A DNA stretch of 64,000 bases, taken from assembly GCA_004764695.1 (NCBI GenBank), contig SMSO01000025.1:3617102-3681101 (forward strand). Direction: 5' to 3'. Shown here one piece after another: positions 1-12,941 of this stretch. A model generated the notes under the pieces. That model saw nothing but the letters and a program-made list of their open reading frames with translations. It made no database searches and was not told the origin of the DNA. A program made the translations under genes and the position numbers. The first letter of the stretch is position 1. The number at the start of each line of letters is the position of its first letter. The DNA comes from Schizochytrium sp. TIO01. Its lineage: Eukaryota; Sar; Bigyra; Thraustochytrida; Thraustochytriidae.

Positions 1-1797
1 AAGATAACATAGTAATTTTCATGTTTATCTGCCAGAGTGAAAGCAGATAACACCAGAAGATGCATTGTTGTACTAAGTCTTATATGAACATCCCAATGCT
101 TGACTAGGTTAGGGTACATATTATCCTTCAAATCAATAGAAACTGTAAAAGAATATAGAATATAAAGATGAAGAAATTGAAAGAATTGGCAGCGCTTGTA
201 TCTTTCCGATGAGACAATGCGCAATTATAGGGGCCGGTACGGTTTGAACATCTTGAAAAAGATACTGGAAGCGTCGGAGTTTTGCGTCCACTGGTTTATT
301 GCAAAATGAAGTCTGCACCATCCTGCCTGCAACTTCTAGAGTAGAAAGGTGCAGTAAAGCACCGCTCATAACTTAAGGGTATTGTAATATATAATATATC
401 TTTGGCGCACTCGGAGAGAGTTCTTAAAAGGGTTATGAGCTTGTGGACTGATTGAAATTAAAGTCATCCAAAAGTACATATTCAAGAATTGACTTTCTCT
501 TGTAAAAAGAATCCTTCTTACTCCTGGCGTGATTTCCTGTTGCTATATCATACTATTAATTATGAAATAGGTTATTTGGGTTTACATAATCAGCGCTTTT
601 GATGTTTGCAGATGGTTATGTTTTTTTTTTGTTTTTCTCTCAAGACTCGGATGAATGAGTTTCATAAGCTGCACCAATTTACGTTGAACATCTTGCTCTA
701 GAAATAGTACGAAACAAGGCTTTAAAGAGGACAGCTCTACCAGCTGCACATGTCCAAGGGATTTTTCCGCGTTGCTAGTCCTTTGTTGCCTGTTGGTCAG
801 ACTAGTAGACTAATACTTAGTACCTTCTTTTCTATGTAAAGGTTGTTCTGTGGTGTGACTTAGAAAGGAGGTACGTACCAATACGTATTTTAGCCAGTTG
901 GCTTCGAGAGGACAAGTGCGAGTGCGAGCTGGTGAAGTGACAAAGACGCACTCTATACTGTACGCCATATTCCGTGCCAAAGCATCGATCTCGTACGAAA
1001 ACGTCTCGAATCAAAATTATTGCCAATGATGTACATGGCGGGAATCAACACGTACATACTAATAATAGTCCCCTCCGTCTAATAAGGACACATGATTTCG
1101 GTCTTTGGACTATACATTACGAGAAAATTCTATATAGTGCTAGTTACCACACCAGTTTTTAATAGGTAGGTAGATAGCTAAGGTTGGTAGTCAGTTAGGC
1201 ACATCTAATGATAGGCTGCAAATACAATAGTAGGAACCAACACGGTGTATGAGCATTCGAGAAGAGCTTGCGATAAATCAAAGGTTGACCTAGTATAAAT
1301 TCCGCTAAGTAAAGAAACCAAATATACTATAAGACCATCACAAACCTGTAATTCTCTCTATGGACGAGAGCTAGAACGCGCGCAGATGGAGTTAATTTGA
1401 CTCAAGTAACCAGGGCGACATGTTAGACATGCCAAAAATAGGTTACGTTGCCAACTTACTTAGGGCAAAATGCAATTCATGATGGTTGCATTTGAAGAAA
1501 AGAAGCATAAAACACAGCTGGACAGATAATTGATTTAAATTTCTATAACGGAGAAGGAGATTTATTGTGTGGGTGCTGTTTTCAGATCACAAAGGATACT
1601 AGACAGCAGATTAACAACAGGTGAACAAAAGATTGAGTAGTTTACAAACAACAATAAGGGGGCGTGTGAAGACGCATACCTACGCAATTGCAGGCGGAGT
1701 TATGTAAGTATATGTGTGATTCATGTTGAACATGTGTGGTTGGGTTGGGTTGGGTTGGGTTGTAGCATAATAGATTCCACTGGATTTCTCTCACTTC
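1..1797. other. Left edge: no gene recognised
   Basis: No open frame here is longer than about 80 codons, and none resembles a known protein. The last part is the 3' flank of the AP2 gene that ends at 1798. Apart from the TTGGG repeat I see no repeat or RNA gene. Confidence 0.5.
1738..1762 (+). repeat. Short (TTGGG)n tract
   Basis: Four perfect TTGGG units plus partial units lie about 35 bp beyond the stop codon of AP2 gene 1. The top strand has four closely spaced G-triplets and could form a G-quadruplex. The gene is read from the bottom strand, so its RNA would carry CCCAA repeats instead. Confidence 0.8.
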
Positions 1798-2535
1798 TTA
1801 GAAGTGCTTTTGCTTGATATCATCAAGTGCAAGCTTATATGCCTTGGCAGCTTCTTCTTCGTCGTCGAAATAGCCAACATGCTGGCGAATACCACGAATC
1901 TTAACCTGTACCACCCATTTTTTGGTGCGCTTGTACCAGCAGACACCCTTAAATTGAGAAGTGAGCTTCTGGTTTCTCGTGCTAAGCTCACAGCCATTAG
2001 AGGCAATCACAAGGAGTTTACCCTTGGTACCCTTGGGTCTGGGGATTCGAGACTGCAAGCAGTCCTTGCGGACGGGTTCTTTCGAGTTACTAGCCGTCGC
2101 GGTCGGGCGTGCATGCATCTCAGGTGCAATGTGAAATGAACTAGGTTGCATGCAGACATCGCGAGGTGAGTTCGGGACAGAGGTTGCCAAGGCTTGTTCA
2201 GGTTGGGGACTGCCATGGACCTGAATATCTTCACAATCAATCTCTTCATAGGTAGATGCAGGAACCTCAGGCTCCACTTTGACCTCTGTGGGAGCAGATG
2301 TTGCATTGTAAGACGGGCACACCGACATGTTTTGACGTTGTTGTTGTGTTACCACCTGCTGGTGCTGACGCTGCATATACTGCATAGCATAGAGATGCTG
2401 TTGTTGCTGCTGCTGTTGATAGAGCTCATCCTCTTCAAAGAGCTTGCTGTAGTCAATATCAAGCACAAGGTCCTCGAGTTTCAAAGGCGTCCACGCCACT
2501 CCGGCAGGTTGTGCTACAACGGAGGAGTTCATCAT
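1798..2535 (-). CDS. AP2-domain transcription factor 1 (245 aa)
   Basis: Predicted nuclear DNA-binding protein with one AP2 domain at about residues 192-243, at the very C-terminus. The domain core reads FKGVCWYKRTKKWVVQVKI, followed by a HVGYF element and an acidic/Ala helix (EEEAAKAY), the classic three-strand plus helix AP2 layout. The N-terminus (about 17-40) is acidic and hydrophobic. It is followed by a Gln-rich stretch (40-67) with runs coded by CAG/CAA, typical of activation regions. Two SP-containing patches (109-110 and 122-124) could be phosphorylation sites. Translation can begin at either of two adjacent ATGs (2533-2535 or 2530-2532). The frame ends with TAA at 1798-1800, only two residues after the domain. 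The gene is intronless, on the bottom strand, and has no gene for 21.5 kb upstream. DNA binding is inferred from the family; the target sequence is unknown. Confidence 0.9.
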   Translation of the reverse strand: MMNSSVVAQPAGVAWTPLKLEDLVLDIDYSKLFEEDELYQQQQQQQHLYAMQYMQRQHQQVVTQQQRQNMSVCPSYNATSAPTEVKVEPEVPASTYEEIDCEDIQVHGSPQPEQALATSVPNSPRDVCMQPSSFHIAPEMHARPTATASNSKEPVRKDCLQSRIPRPKGTKGKLLVIASNGCELSTRNQKLTSQFKGVCWYKRTKKWVVQVKIRGIRQHVGYFDDEEEAAKAYKLALDDIKQKHF

Positions 2536-5500
2536 TGTTATTTATAATACTGCGTTGTTGACTGCACGAGAGAAACAGTTTTGCTGTCACTCTTGTTGCT
2601 GTTCTTGCCAAGCGAGTTGTGTTGCTCGCGTTGCATGTTTGCTGACAAATAGGCTCCTCGGTGTGAATGATTCTTTATTTTTGTTTATATTTATAATTTA
2701 TTAAAAAAGAAAGATTATGAAAAAGAAGCAAAATTAAATGAACAAACAAATGTCTATACTGAGAAATAAAATAAAATAAGTTTTGTACAAATGCTAGCAT
2801 GCTGTAAAGAACACCTTATATTTAATAAATATAAAATAAAACAAATCTTTCAAAAGTATTAAAAAATAAAATGAAATTTAACACTGTCAATCTTAAGCAG
2901 GCGACACTCCAAGAGGATGGCAACTTCCATTTTGCGAGGTGGTCGATGAATTCGAGGGAGGAAGATGCTACGCCCTCTGGAAATACTAGGATCCCTATCA
3001 TCGCCCCTATGAGAAACATTACAACCCATAGCAGGCTCTATGAGAGAGGGTAGTTTTAGATGAAAAAAAAACTCTTTTTTCTCTCAGGAAACACCAATCC
3101 ATAGCTTTAAAAATTGAATTGCCTGCTTCTGCCCAGCAGTTGCTATTATTGAGTATCTACTTCCATCTCTCTATCACCCAGAGCTGAAACTAGCAGCCTA
3201 TTGATCCTCAATCAAACTCGGGTTGCGAAGAATTTCTTTTACTAGTAAAATACTATAAAGCAGAATTATTTAGAAAGTTAGAAACAAATAACAAAAGCAG
3301 ACCCGCAGAACTTGGCCGTTCATTTGGCTCTTCCATGGTGCCGGGTACGGTCAGGTTTTGAAGCGTCGATTTCTCCTACTGGGTCACTGCTTCCGCACCG
3401 GGAGTAGCGCTCGCGTGCCACGCACATCCACACGCACATTGGCATGCTCACGCCTTAGCCTGTGTCAAAAAGGGAGAACTTGAACTTCTGATTGCTCGCA
3501 CTACTCCCTCTTTCAAAGGAGATAACAAAAGTTTTTGTCGTGGGGCGGAGCGCGTGCACAGCTCGTTCTTTTTTTTTTGCTCGTCCCCTGCACTTCTTCC
3601 TCTTTTTCTATTCTGAGATCTTCCATTGCAAGCAAAAAAAAAATAAAAATGAAAAGTTTTCTCAATGATTCAGTTTGCATATCAGTAGAGAAAGGAGAAG
3701 AAGCCTCCATTGTATAGATTCTTTTGAGTTGAACAATTAAATGGACCGAAGAAAGGCAGTTCAAGGCAACTGTCTGGCTAAATATTTCTCTCTACCCTAC
3801 ATAGTAGGCCTTTTTTTTTTAAATCCGTGAAAGAATATAACATGGCTAGTATTTACTTTAACAGTACTAAAGTGTTTGCAGCAAAAAGAAACAAAAATTT
3901 GAAGAAAAGAGAACATATTGTTCCGACTTTTCTTGATGGTAAAGTCCTGAGATATATTGAAAGGCTCGTTCACGACATGAGTTCAAACCAAGGTGCTAGA
4001 CGCAAACTCTTTTGCCAACCCATTGTTTATAACTGGATGTCGTATTGGCTCATGTAGCAGAGCCGTATTCATTTGTTGATAGGTCGCGATCACATATTTC
4101 CTCTTGACAGTTTAAACTAAAAAGCACAGAGAAACTGAAGCGGCACCCAAGTTTGGAAGTGATAATTGGTACGCAGGAGAGCTTAGAACTTCTGCCATGA
4201 GTTTTAAAAACTTTCAAACACGCTTGTGCTTTTATGTTTAGTTTCAGTTATGAATGGTTTCGGTTCTTCTCTCTTTGGTTCTTCTTCAACAAATGCAATA
4301 ATGCATACGTCATTTCTTTGGCAGTAGGATGATGAGTGTCCAAAGTGAGCATTTGGTGTGCCAAATGGCTTGAAATAGATCAAGAGCTTCCAGCGATGAA
4401 CGTTTGAATAGTTAAGCCTCTTGTTTATGTGATCCCATGCATATGTCAGTAAAGCACTCTTTCGCAAATGTTAAGTCCAATATTATGAGCGACTTGGAGT
4501 CTGGCGATAAATCAGCTGATATAATCACGTTATAGTGTGTTTATGTTGTTACAATAGAAAGCATTAGAAGATTTCATCTAGGAGCAATTTTACCAATTTC
4601 TCATTTTTAAGAATTTGAAAGAGTACCTATCACATGTTATATTATGATTGTAGAGTTATTAAAAAATATATATCATTTTAAAAAAATTAAAACATTATAT
4701 TTTTTCGTGGGTTACGAAATCGGACATTTTTATTTAACAGGGGAGAAAATTTAAGTGGCAGTGATTCATGGTGGCACACGCTCTCTGCATAAATAGCAGT
4801 TCACGAAGATCTGCCCAAATACGAAAATAACACTGCAACTTAGCGCTTCATAGCAGGAAGGTTAAAACATCAATGGAATTATTTTCGATACTCCTACAGC
4901 TTTGTTGCATTTCCACCTCAAGGTCATGAGTGGGCCAATAAATACCCAGCTAGCTAACCTCAAATTTCTTAGGCAAATACCAGTAGCTTCCAAAAGCGCA
5001 GATCTGGTGACTACGCAGATCTTCGTAGGCAACAAGAAAATTTTGTCTTAAGATGTCAGCATCATCATCAGGCTGATGATAACATTGGCACCTAACAGAA
5101 ACAATATGTATGGGTCTCTATTTTTTTCAATTAAAAAAAATAAACAAACTATTTTCTTAAATTAAAATAGTTTTAAAAAATAATAAAGGACAAAAGGTAA
5201 GTTGGTATTGCGAAGGGATTGCTTATAACCGGTCGAGACGTGACTTTTGTGACTGCTGTGCGCACATCTTGCTCGCGAGTGACATCTTGGAAGGGCCATT
5301 ACAGGTGAAGAACCTGTCTTTTCGTGATCTCTGCTGGCGCGAAGAGATTTATGCAAATTCTAAAATAACAGTCAACACTCTATTCTCTTTGCGACATTAG
5401 CAGGGGCGAAATTCAAATGTGTCAACTCTGAGCTTTTTTCTTTTGCTAAGGGATATTGCCATGCATCGAACATATAACATCGTAGGCCTTTTCCCAAAAT

Positions 5501-8500
5501 TTGCGAGACTCTTCCGTGACCACTCAACCAGCTAGTGATAGCAGGATCTTTATGAAGTAGTCTTGACAAACATTGCTCTAAGAGTAGGTAGCCTAAACAA
5601 CGCTCACTACCACAATATCAATTTAATTCCAATAATCTTGAGAGAATTGATTTGTAATTGAGATACTCTAACTTAGGGGAGTTGGATTTCAAAAAGAACC
5701 AAACTCTGGCTCGGATGGTGCATATCTCAAAGCTTGAATATTGGGTGAAGAAAACTTCACTAGATATCCTGCATCTCGTTTCTCCACCCAAAACCAAACC
5801 CTTTCTCTCTAACTCTCAATATTGGTTTTCACGAAAAATTAATTCGTTTTCTTTGGTTGTTGCCTATATCCATGGCTGAAAAGCAAACTAAGAGCGTACG
5901 TTTTGCTCGAACAATTTGCAATCTGTATTACAGATTTTTGGATAGGCAACAAAAGTGGAAGTGATTAAAGGGACAACCCATTTTATATATACAAGCATGT
6001 CTACCCATATAGTACAATTTCTTTGCGCGTTTGTGAAAAACAGCCATCATCAAATTTTGTACCCCCGTGGTAATATGCGTCACTGCCACCTCAGGACTAA
6101 TAGTGCTAGACCTCCTATATACTGCGTGTGACTATGTGATGCACAACCTATTCTGGGGCAGTACTACATTCTTTGGCAATACTACCAGCTTTGAAGCATC
6201 CGTTTTGTGTTGTTGCGAAGTTGTCCTCACACTCGTTAGTTTAGGTATCTATTGTATGGAAAAAGTGATCCAACGAAAATTCTTCTGGTTGCTAGACTTT
6301 CACTTCCCACTGAAGGCAGATCGAAAGGTGCCGTTATTTTTCACTTGATCGTTGTTAGCGACATTTGCAAATCAGGGTTCAGGCGAAGTCAAGAATCTAA
6401 TACCACTCAGACGATGCATAGACAGCTACAATTCGAAAAAATAATTGGCATCAACTTGTATATCTGGATTCCTTTGCCGTGAAGACCTGGACCCAGCACC
6501 CATCACAATGATTTCTTCACTTTTAAAAAACGTTTATATATCTATATATAAATTTAAAATTAAAAGGAAATTTACAAAATAAACAGGCTGGATGCCATAG
6601 AGGGAAAAAGAAAGGAAAAGGAAGTAGTAAGGAAAAGAGAAACAAAAATCATTCTTCTTTTTTTTGCACGGACCAGACAACACAAATTGGTGAGACATCC
6701 ACTCAAACTCATACTAAAAGAGTGTGGCGTAGAGATCTTGACGCAAGTGTGGCTGCAGACTAAAATGACTTAAACAGCTTTTCACCCTTTGTAAAAGTAT
6801 GATGGGTGAAGACGCGCCATGGATTCCTCATTTGTTCAACTTGAACAGTAGAATGCTGGGGCTGATGAGGAAGCTGGTTTGATAGCCAAGATACCTTGGT
6901 GTTGTTCGCGGCTTTGAAGGTCTCTAGGGTTTATTTTAGGTCCGTCGCTGGCTGGTCCGAACAACTTGATACGTACTAGCACGTGGATCCTTCAAATTAT
7001 TGCATCGCATGCTTTCTAGTACAAACAATATACGTAACTATTGATAAACCTCGGCACAGCGCGTAGAGGTGGTGATGACTATAGGAACTTTCAGGCAATA
7101 TTCCTGTTATTGAGTTTATTCGCAGTAGAAGTGCTACGACTGTAGGAAGATGAAAGTTAGTAAAGTACAAGTAATGATACTGGGTGCTGTGAGAGTCACC
7201 ATTGATCCTCGTCCTTGAGGATGTTGGTGAAGAGCGAAAGGAGAGAAGAGGAGGAGGAGGGCGATGCTATTGATGGAGTATGAGGAGGAGGTGGAGTTGG
7301 TGGAAACAACTTTAAAGTAATGCCAAGCTCCCATTATGATTAACCCATTTTCAGTTGTATGACTTGATCACTAGAGGGACTTGTTTCGGACAAGTCCTAG
7401 GGTTGGTGAGGTGTCTGAAGGAAATAATTCAGAGAAATCCAGGCAATGAAAATTTATCTTTACCTCGTAGGAGAAGGAGAAACATATACGCAAGGTTTGC
7501 CACGACAGCATCAGTCGCTAGACACACGTTGATGATGCAAGGTCCTGTCGAGCAGAAGTTCTATTATGCAAAAGAAATATCCTTTCAAGGCAATCGCACA
7601 TTCGGCTTCTCTGCTCAAGCTTTATTTTGAAGCGCACACCAGAAGAGTGTTATAGGTCCGCAAGAACTACTGCCACCAAAATCCCCGCTTCCGCACCCTT
7701 AAGAAACATGGCTAATTACTAATTGCCCAATCATAGTGTGGTCTATCGTCGAGAAGCAGTTTAGCTCCTTGGGGAACTGCATTTTGCCTTCAACTGTCTC
7801 CGAGTTGATATATTCCTGCAGCCTTGTTACTTGGCGTTATCTCTGATAGACTACTCAGTCCGTCATCTCTCGAAAACAAAGGAGATCCTAAAATGAATAT
7901 TGAAGTGTCAATGAATGCACCATCCAAATTCAAATTTCTTGAAATCGTAAATTCTTGGCATCATTCATATTTGTTACAGTTATCCTCTATCTTCAAATAT
8001 TCGTGCATGTCTCACTCTTTGAGGTTTCTGATTCTCCAATTTCATTTAAAGTGGTTCATTATCTGAATCGTTTATCGGGAATGAGGCCTGAAATACATAC
8101 ATAGAAAATGTGAAAGATGGGTTTTGCAAATATTGAATTGGCTTTTCAAGAAACATTGATCGGTTGGGTAATTTGCTTTTCTAGGGCAATATTCTATTGA
8201 GCTGTAAAAGTGTTAAAACCGTACTTTTAAAATGGGCTTTGATCTAAATTTGACAGGTGATGTCGCTAGAAACTGACCAATAAATTAGCCACAGAAAGAC
8301 TAGAAGAAAAGTGACTGCAAAGCCCAAGTCTTCAAAAGTCAGGATAGTATTACAGAAATGGTGAAATGATATCGCCGCCACATTTTTCAAGATTCCCGTT
8401 ACATCGAAGAATTTTATTCGTGATTGGATGCAACTTGAAATGCATCACAAATGCAACTATATCGATCTATCGCTTTGGTTTTGGTCCGATTGGTATCTCT

Positions 8501-9660
8501 CACGCCTTAATGCATTTATGTAATCGACATATATTATTAAATAGAGATACGATTGAATGGTCCATCTCTAGGGTAGAAGGAAATCAAATGCAGGGAAAAC
8601 AAGGAATGCAAGGAAAGCAAGGTGTCTACTTGAGTTGTCTTTTTAACAGTAGTTTGCCTCAATTTTTTTTACACATATTATACTTTTTCTTTATGCCTAT
8701 TTCTTTAATTTTAAAGTTTTTAGAAACGTCTACAAAAAATAAAATAAATATTAAAGCTTAAAATATGAGTGTGAAATTGTAAGTGTGGCATTTTCGGAAG
8801 AAGAGCACCAAAGCAATGGCGTTTTATAAATAAAATTGAGAAAGAAATAAGTTGCGCTTGTGGTGTATCTCTTAAAATTTGATGCTTAGAAATGTGGCTT
8901 CTTAGAACATAACTTTGTTGCTCGTGCATAAACACTGTGTCCACCAGCGTAGTTGAGAGGCAACTTTCTTTTGTATCTAGGCCTATATTAATGAATCTCA
9001 CAAAGCCATTATATCTACAATAGGTTTATTTCATCTCCAAAAGCTCCAGGAGTCATGGCTAATGTTCTCGTTGGGTTGATCATTTCAAAACATTTTGTTA
9101 ACCCATGTGAATGTTGCAACTATTGGATTGCGATACACCTTCCCAATAACTCAAGAAAACCAAAGAACATATCCCCAAAAGATGGACAAAATTTATATCG
9201 ACCATACTCTCTAGCATCAATAACTAATGGAAATTTATCTTCGAATAAGATTTACAGCTCCATAAGCGCGTCTGAGTTAGCTAAGCTATTCAACATTTTT
9301 TGGAGTGTCCAATACTCTAGCAGGTGAGAACTCTTAATTTGTCCCATGAGTTTTCTCTCATGTTAATAATATTTTACTTAAATTAAACAACCGAGATAAT
9401 ATAGTCCAGATGTAGAGTTTACAAACCTGAGGAGTTGAAAACTATGGCATGTCTTTAAAATATACAGAGGCGAAACTTTGTCAACTCTATCGCAAAGACA
9501 TCGTTGGGACAAGAAGAAAGGTATAGCTTGCAAGGCATTGGTGTTTTCAAGTTCATAATAGAGAGACACTAAAAATATTCTTTGGGTAGATGTTTTGCTC
9601 TACACAACTTTGATGTCCCTCATAGTATTGGGGTTTCCCAAGTTTGGTCATTGCAAAACA
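2536..9660. other. Gene desert, part 1 (A+T-rich)
   Basis: No protein-coding gene, structural RNA or transposon was recognised. The first 150-350 bp should contain the promoter and 5' UTR of AP2 gene 1; an A+T-rich tract lies at about 2670-2880. Further A+T-rich tracts occur near 4560-4740, 5130-5190, 6520-6600 and 8650-8770. Open frames reach at most about 131 codons (8366-8761) and have no recognisable domains. Confidence 0.5.
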
Positions 9661-9676
9661 GAAGAAGAAGAAGAAG

Positions 9677-9706
<30 letters not shown>
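9661..9706 (+). repeat. (GAA)15 microsatellite
   Basis: Perfect trinucleotide run of about 46 bp. It creates a spurious poly-Arg frame. Confidence 0.95.
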
Positions 9707-9709
<3 letters not shown>

Positions 9710-12500
9710 TAGTAGTTCTCTTTTTGTCAATACACCCATTTTAAACGTTTGTAATAAAAATTAAATAAATATATTTCAATGAAGCGCAGTCATGCGAGCA
9801 GTGAAAAGAGTAAAGGCCATGGTTTAGATGTCGGGCCCGCACAAGTTATAGTGATTCTTCTCTTGTATAGGGTTTAGGTTATTTCGTCCAATAGCAAAGC
9901 GCGCGCTGAGCCCCTTTTTAATGAAAGTTGATTGATGTTAAAAATAAAAACTGGTTATACCCCAGTCAATGGCAAACTCCTACAATCCTAGAGTTAGATG
10001 AAGCACGAAACGGTGCTACTAAAGCGTAAAAGGATAACGAGTGATTAAACTATATACCGATGTATCATTTGTGAAGAATAGAAAAGAACCTATCTACTGT
10101 CACGAAAAGCACTAGTCTGTAATTGTCAGTATGCAAAAGTGTGAAGCCCTAAGACTTTCCATAGCTGAGCACCTATGCTATGAATGAGTGAATCGTGGCA
10201 GCGAGCAGAAAGACCCTAAAAAAGAACCACTTTGCAGTTCTTTATATTTGATGAGGAAACGAGTGAGCTTTGCGCCAACCATTAAGCGCCTCGTCACGGG
10301 GTACAGCTGTTGACGTCACCGTCCAACGGCAGGCTTTAAGATAGTTGTTTAACTAAGAACTTATGTGTGTCAAAACGCATACTAAACCATTTGGCCCTGA
10401 ATGAATGGTGCTGGTTGGGGTCACAGATAGTCGCTTCCAGTCTGAGGGTGTTGATATTAATTAAAACTGATTCATCCTCTTACTTACGAGACAGTTCATT
10501 TCATGACCTCTACCATCATAATCTGCTCCTAGAAACTGTTTTCTAAACAATATCAGGAATATGACGGATGATACAACGTAGTACCAAGAGTCTAACTTGC
10601 AACAAATGGAGTGGCCCCAGTGAAAAATAATTGTTTTGACTTGGCAGTGCTCTGGTTAAGTTTGCTTGCCCATCGTGGAGCCTACTCTCAGAGCGACGAG
10701 CAGAGTTGATGCAATCAAATTGAAACTTTATGCTGACGTGTTGTGTTGGCTAACAGAATCACCGAATGCATAAAAAATGGTTTTATCTTATTTTTTAAAG
10801 AGGAAAAAATAAAATAAGATTGCACACAAAAACGTTTCAATAAGAATGACTAAAAATTGTGCTTTAAAATAAAATAGAAAAATCAACATAAGTTTGAGAG
10901 TTGTTCCTTTAAGATAAAGAGACTATGTAATTGTATTTAATACCAGGGACATATATATATATAAGTAGTGCAACAACTCGATTAGTAGTCGCTAGACAAT
11001 TCACTTGTTCATGACCTTTTTGAATGGCCATTTATCATTTGAAGCAATTTATTGTGCTTTTTGAAGTCTACGATTTGCTCAAAGAAAAATTCCATTGTTG
11101 TTGATCCGAATGGCATTATAATTGCCAAACTAGATTTTGCTTATTTTAATTGGATGTCTAAACGCCTCGTATAAATAGTACGATGGAGAAACAGAAGAAA
11201 CGCTAATTGTCGAGTAAGCTTACTGGAATTCTCAATTCATACTCCAGCATTTCAGTTTTAGTGTCGTGCCTAATTCTTAAATCTTGAAAAGTTGCATTTC
11301 AAAATTTGCACAACTCTTTTCTCAAACACACACTGAGAAAAAGCTTCATACTCACTTAAATTATTCCGCCTCCAAAATATTAAGATCAGAAGCTGCACTA
11401 TCTTGACCAACGTCCCTACATAGTCTAACATTGCAATATTTGCGGAATGAAGTATTTAGTACATTGCTAGTCCATTAGTTACACTAATGTTTCAAAGTCA
11501 GAAATTCTAACTGCATTGATGCAACTCAAATAATTGACGGAGGAGGTTTGGTTTGATCTATCGCACGGAGGAAAGGAAATTTGGCTTAACGACTCAATCC
11601 AACAACCTCTCCTTGCCCGCGTACAAATACACTAAAATGATATACTATTAAAGTGAACGTCAAACTACATTCGGTCAGCCTAAAACCTCAAGTACCCCAG
11701 AAGGCGTAGGTATTTTAAGTTGGGCACCTTCATTTCGTGATTTCGTGGACCTTTCCTAGACAACACAAAAAGTTAGTTATTCAACTCACAGTAGTCAGAG
11801 TTAACAGGTTAAACTCTTTTAGCTTGTGTAAAAACTCAAGCCAAAACAATAATTCATTAGTGCTTTATATCTATTCTGTAAAGCACGGCACTGTGCCATA
11901 GACCTTCGTGACATTGACCAGGCCATGTCAAGTGTTTTACTGCTAATCTATTGTTTAAAGAATTTTTTTGGAATGCTCCGTGGGACATGATAAGCTATTT
12001 CTTTTTCTAATTAAAAACTTTTCTTTAAAAAAAATTAAAGATTAGAATAAAAACCTTTTAAGATGTTGAAAGTTACATATATATGTTATATTTATTCATT
12101 AAGAAGAAAAGACCTTAAAAGGGAGCTTTCCAGCAGTACAAATCGCGGCACGTGCAAGTCAGCTCCGATAGGAAGCAGTGCGTGAGGAGAAAGAGAAATC
12201 TTCTTCCGCGGATTCTTTGATGGCCAAACAGTGCCAGTTTTGGACAGTGCTAGCCTCGCTCATGTGCTCGTGGTGACCGATTTCCGGTAGTCCGAATACT
12301 GGGCGGCCTGGTTCAACAATACTGGCTCACTGGCTGTATGATTAAGTTTGACGCGCGTTCTTGAAGATGCTAGACTCTGGCTGGAGCTTGCCGAGAAAGT
12401 GTCACACCCCGCCTTGATATTTTTTTCACATGCCTATGCAAATCACACACCTGCTGCCCCGCTCGATCATGGATCCTCCTGAGCGCTGCTGACTCTCTGA

Positions 12501-12941
12501 ATGAAAATTGGTGATTTACGCAAGATCATTATTTCTCAGTTCGGCCACGCCGACTATGACGGTTGTTGGAGACTCAATAGCGAGCGAGGGACGGCTGTGT
12601 ATGTTAGGGTAATCCCATTCTCATTTCAGAATGATTCATTCATTAACTACTTTCCGGGAGTCCTTGCGTTTAATTATGAGTTGTTCTGGCACCTGCTAAA
12701 GTCCAAGTCGCCGCACTTCTATGGTGACGGTGGTGGACGAAGCTCTGCCAAGCTGGAGATCTTCGCGTGGCCAAAGATCATGCAGTGTGTCTATCGGACT
12801 GGCTCAAGGTTGCCTCCTCCTGAAGCCCTATTTTTCTTAACTTCTACAGATGTCCTGATCGGCCCGGCACAAACCAAGCGAGGCTTCATGGCCTCAAGTT
12901 GCTGGCTAGATGCGGGACTTGAAAGGAGAAGGTCGCTGTAG
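12501..12941 (+). other. Longest ATG-started frame in the first desert, coding status doubtful
   Basis: A 146-codon frame starts with ATG. The predicted product has mixed composition, no signal peptide, no clear membrane segment and no family motif that I know. It lies in a locally more G+C-rich part (about 12.1-13.1 kb), where a long open frame is more likely by chance. The opposite strand is also open across its end. There are no flanking genes to support it. I list it so it can be checked, not as a gene call. Confidence 0.15.

Noticed and set aside
9582-9764. Frame with a long poly-Arg run
   Set aside because: Translation of the (GAA)15 repeat in an out-of-phase frame.
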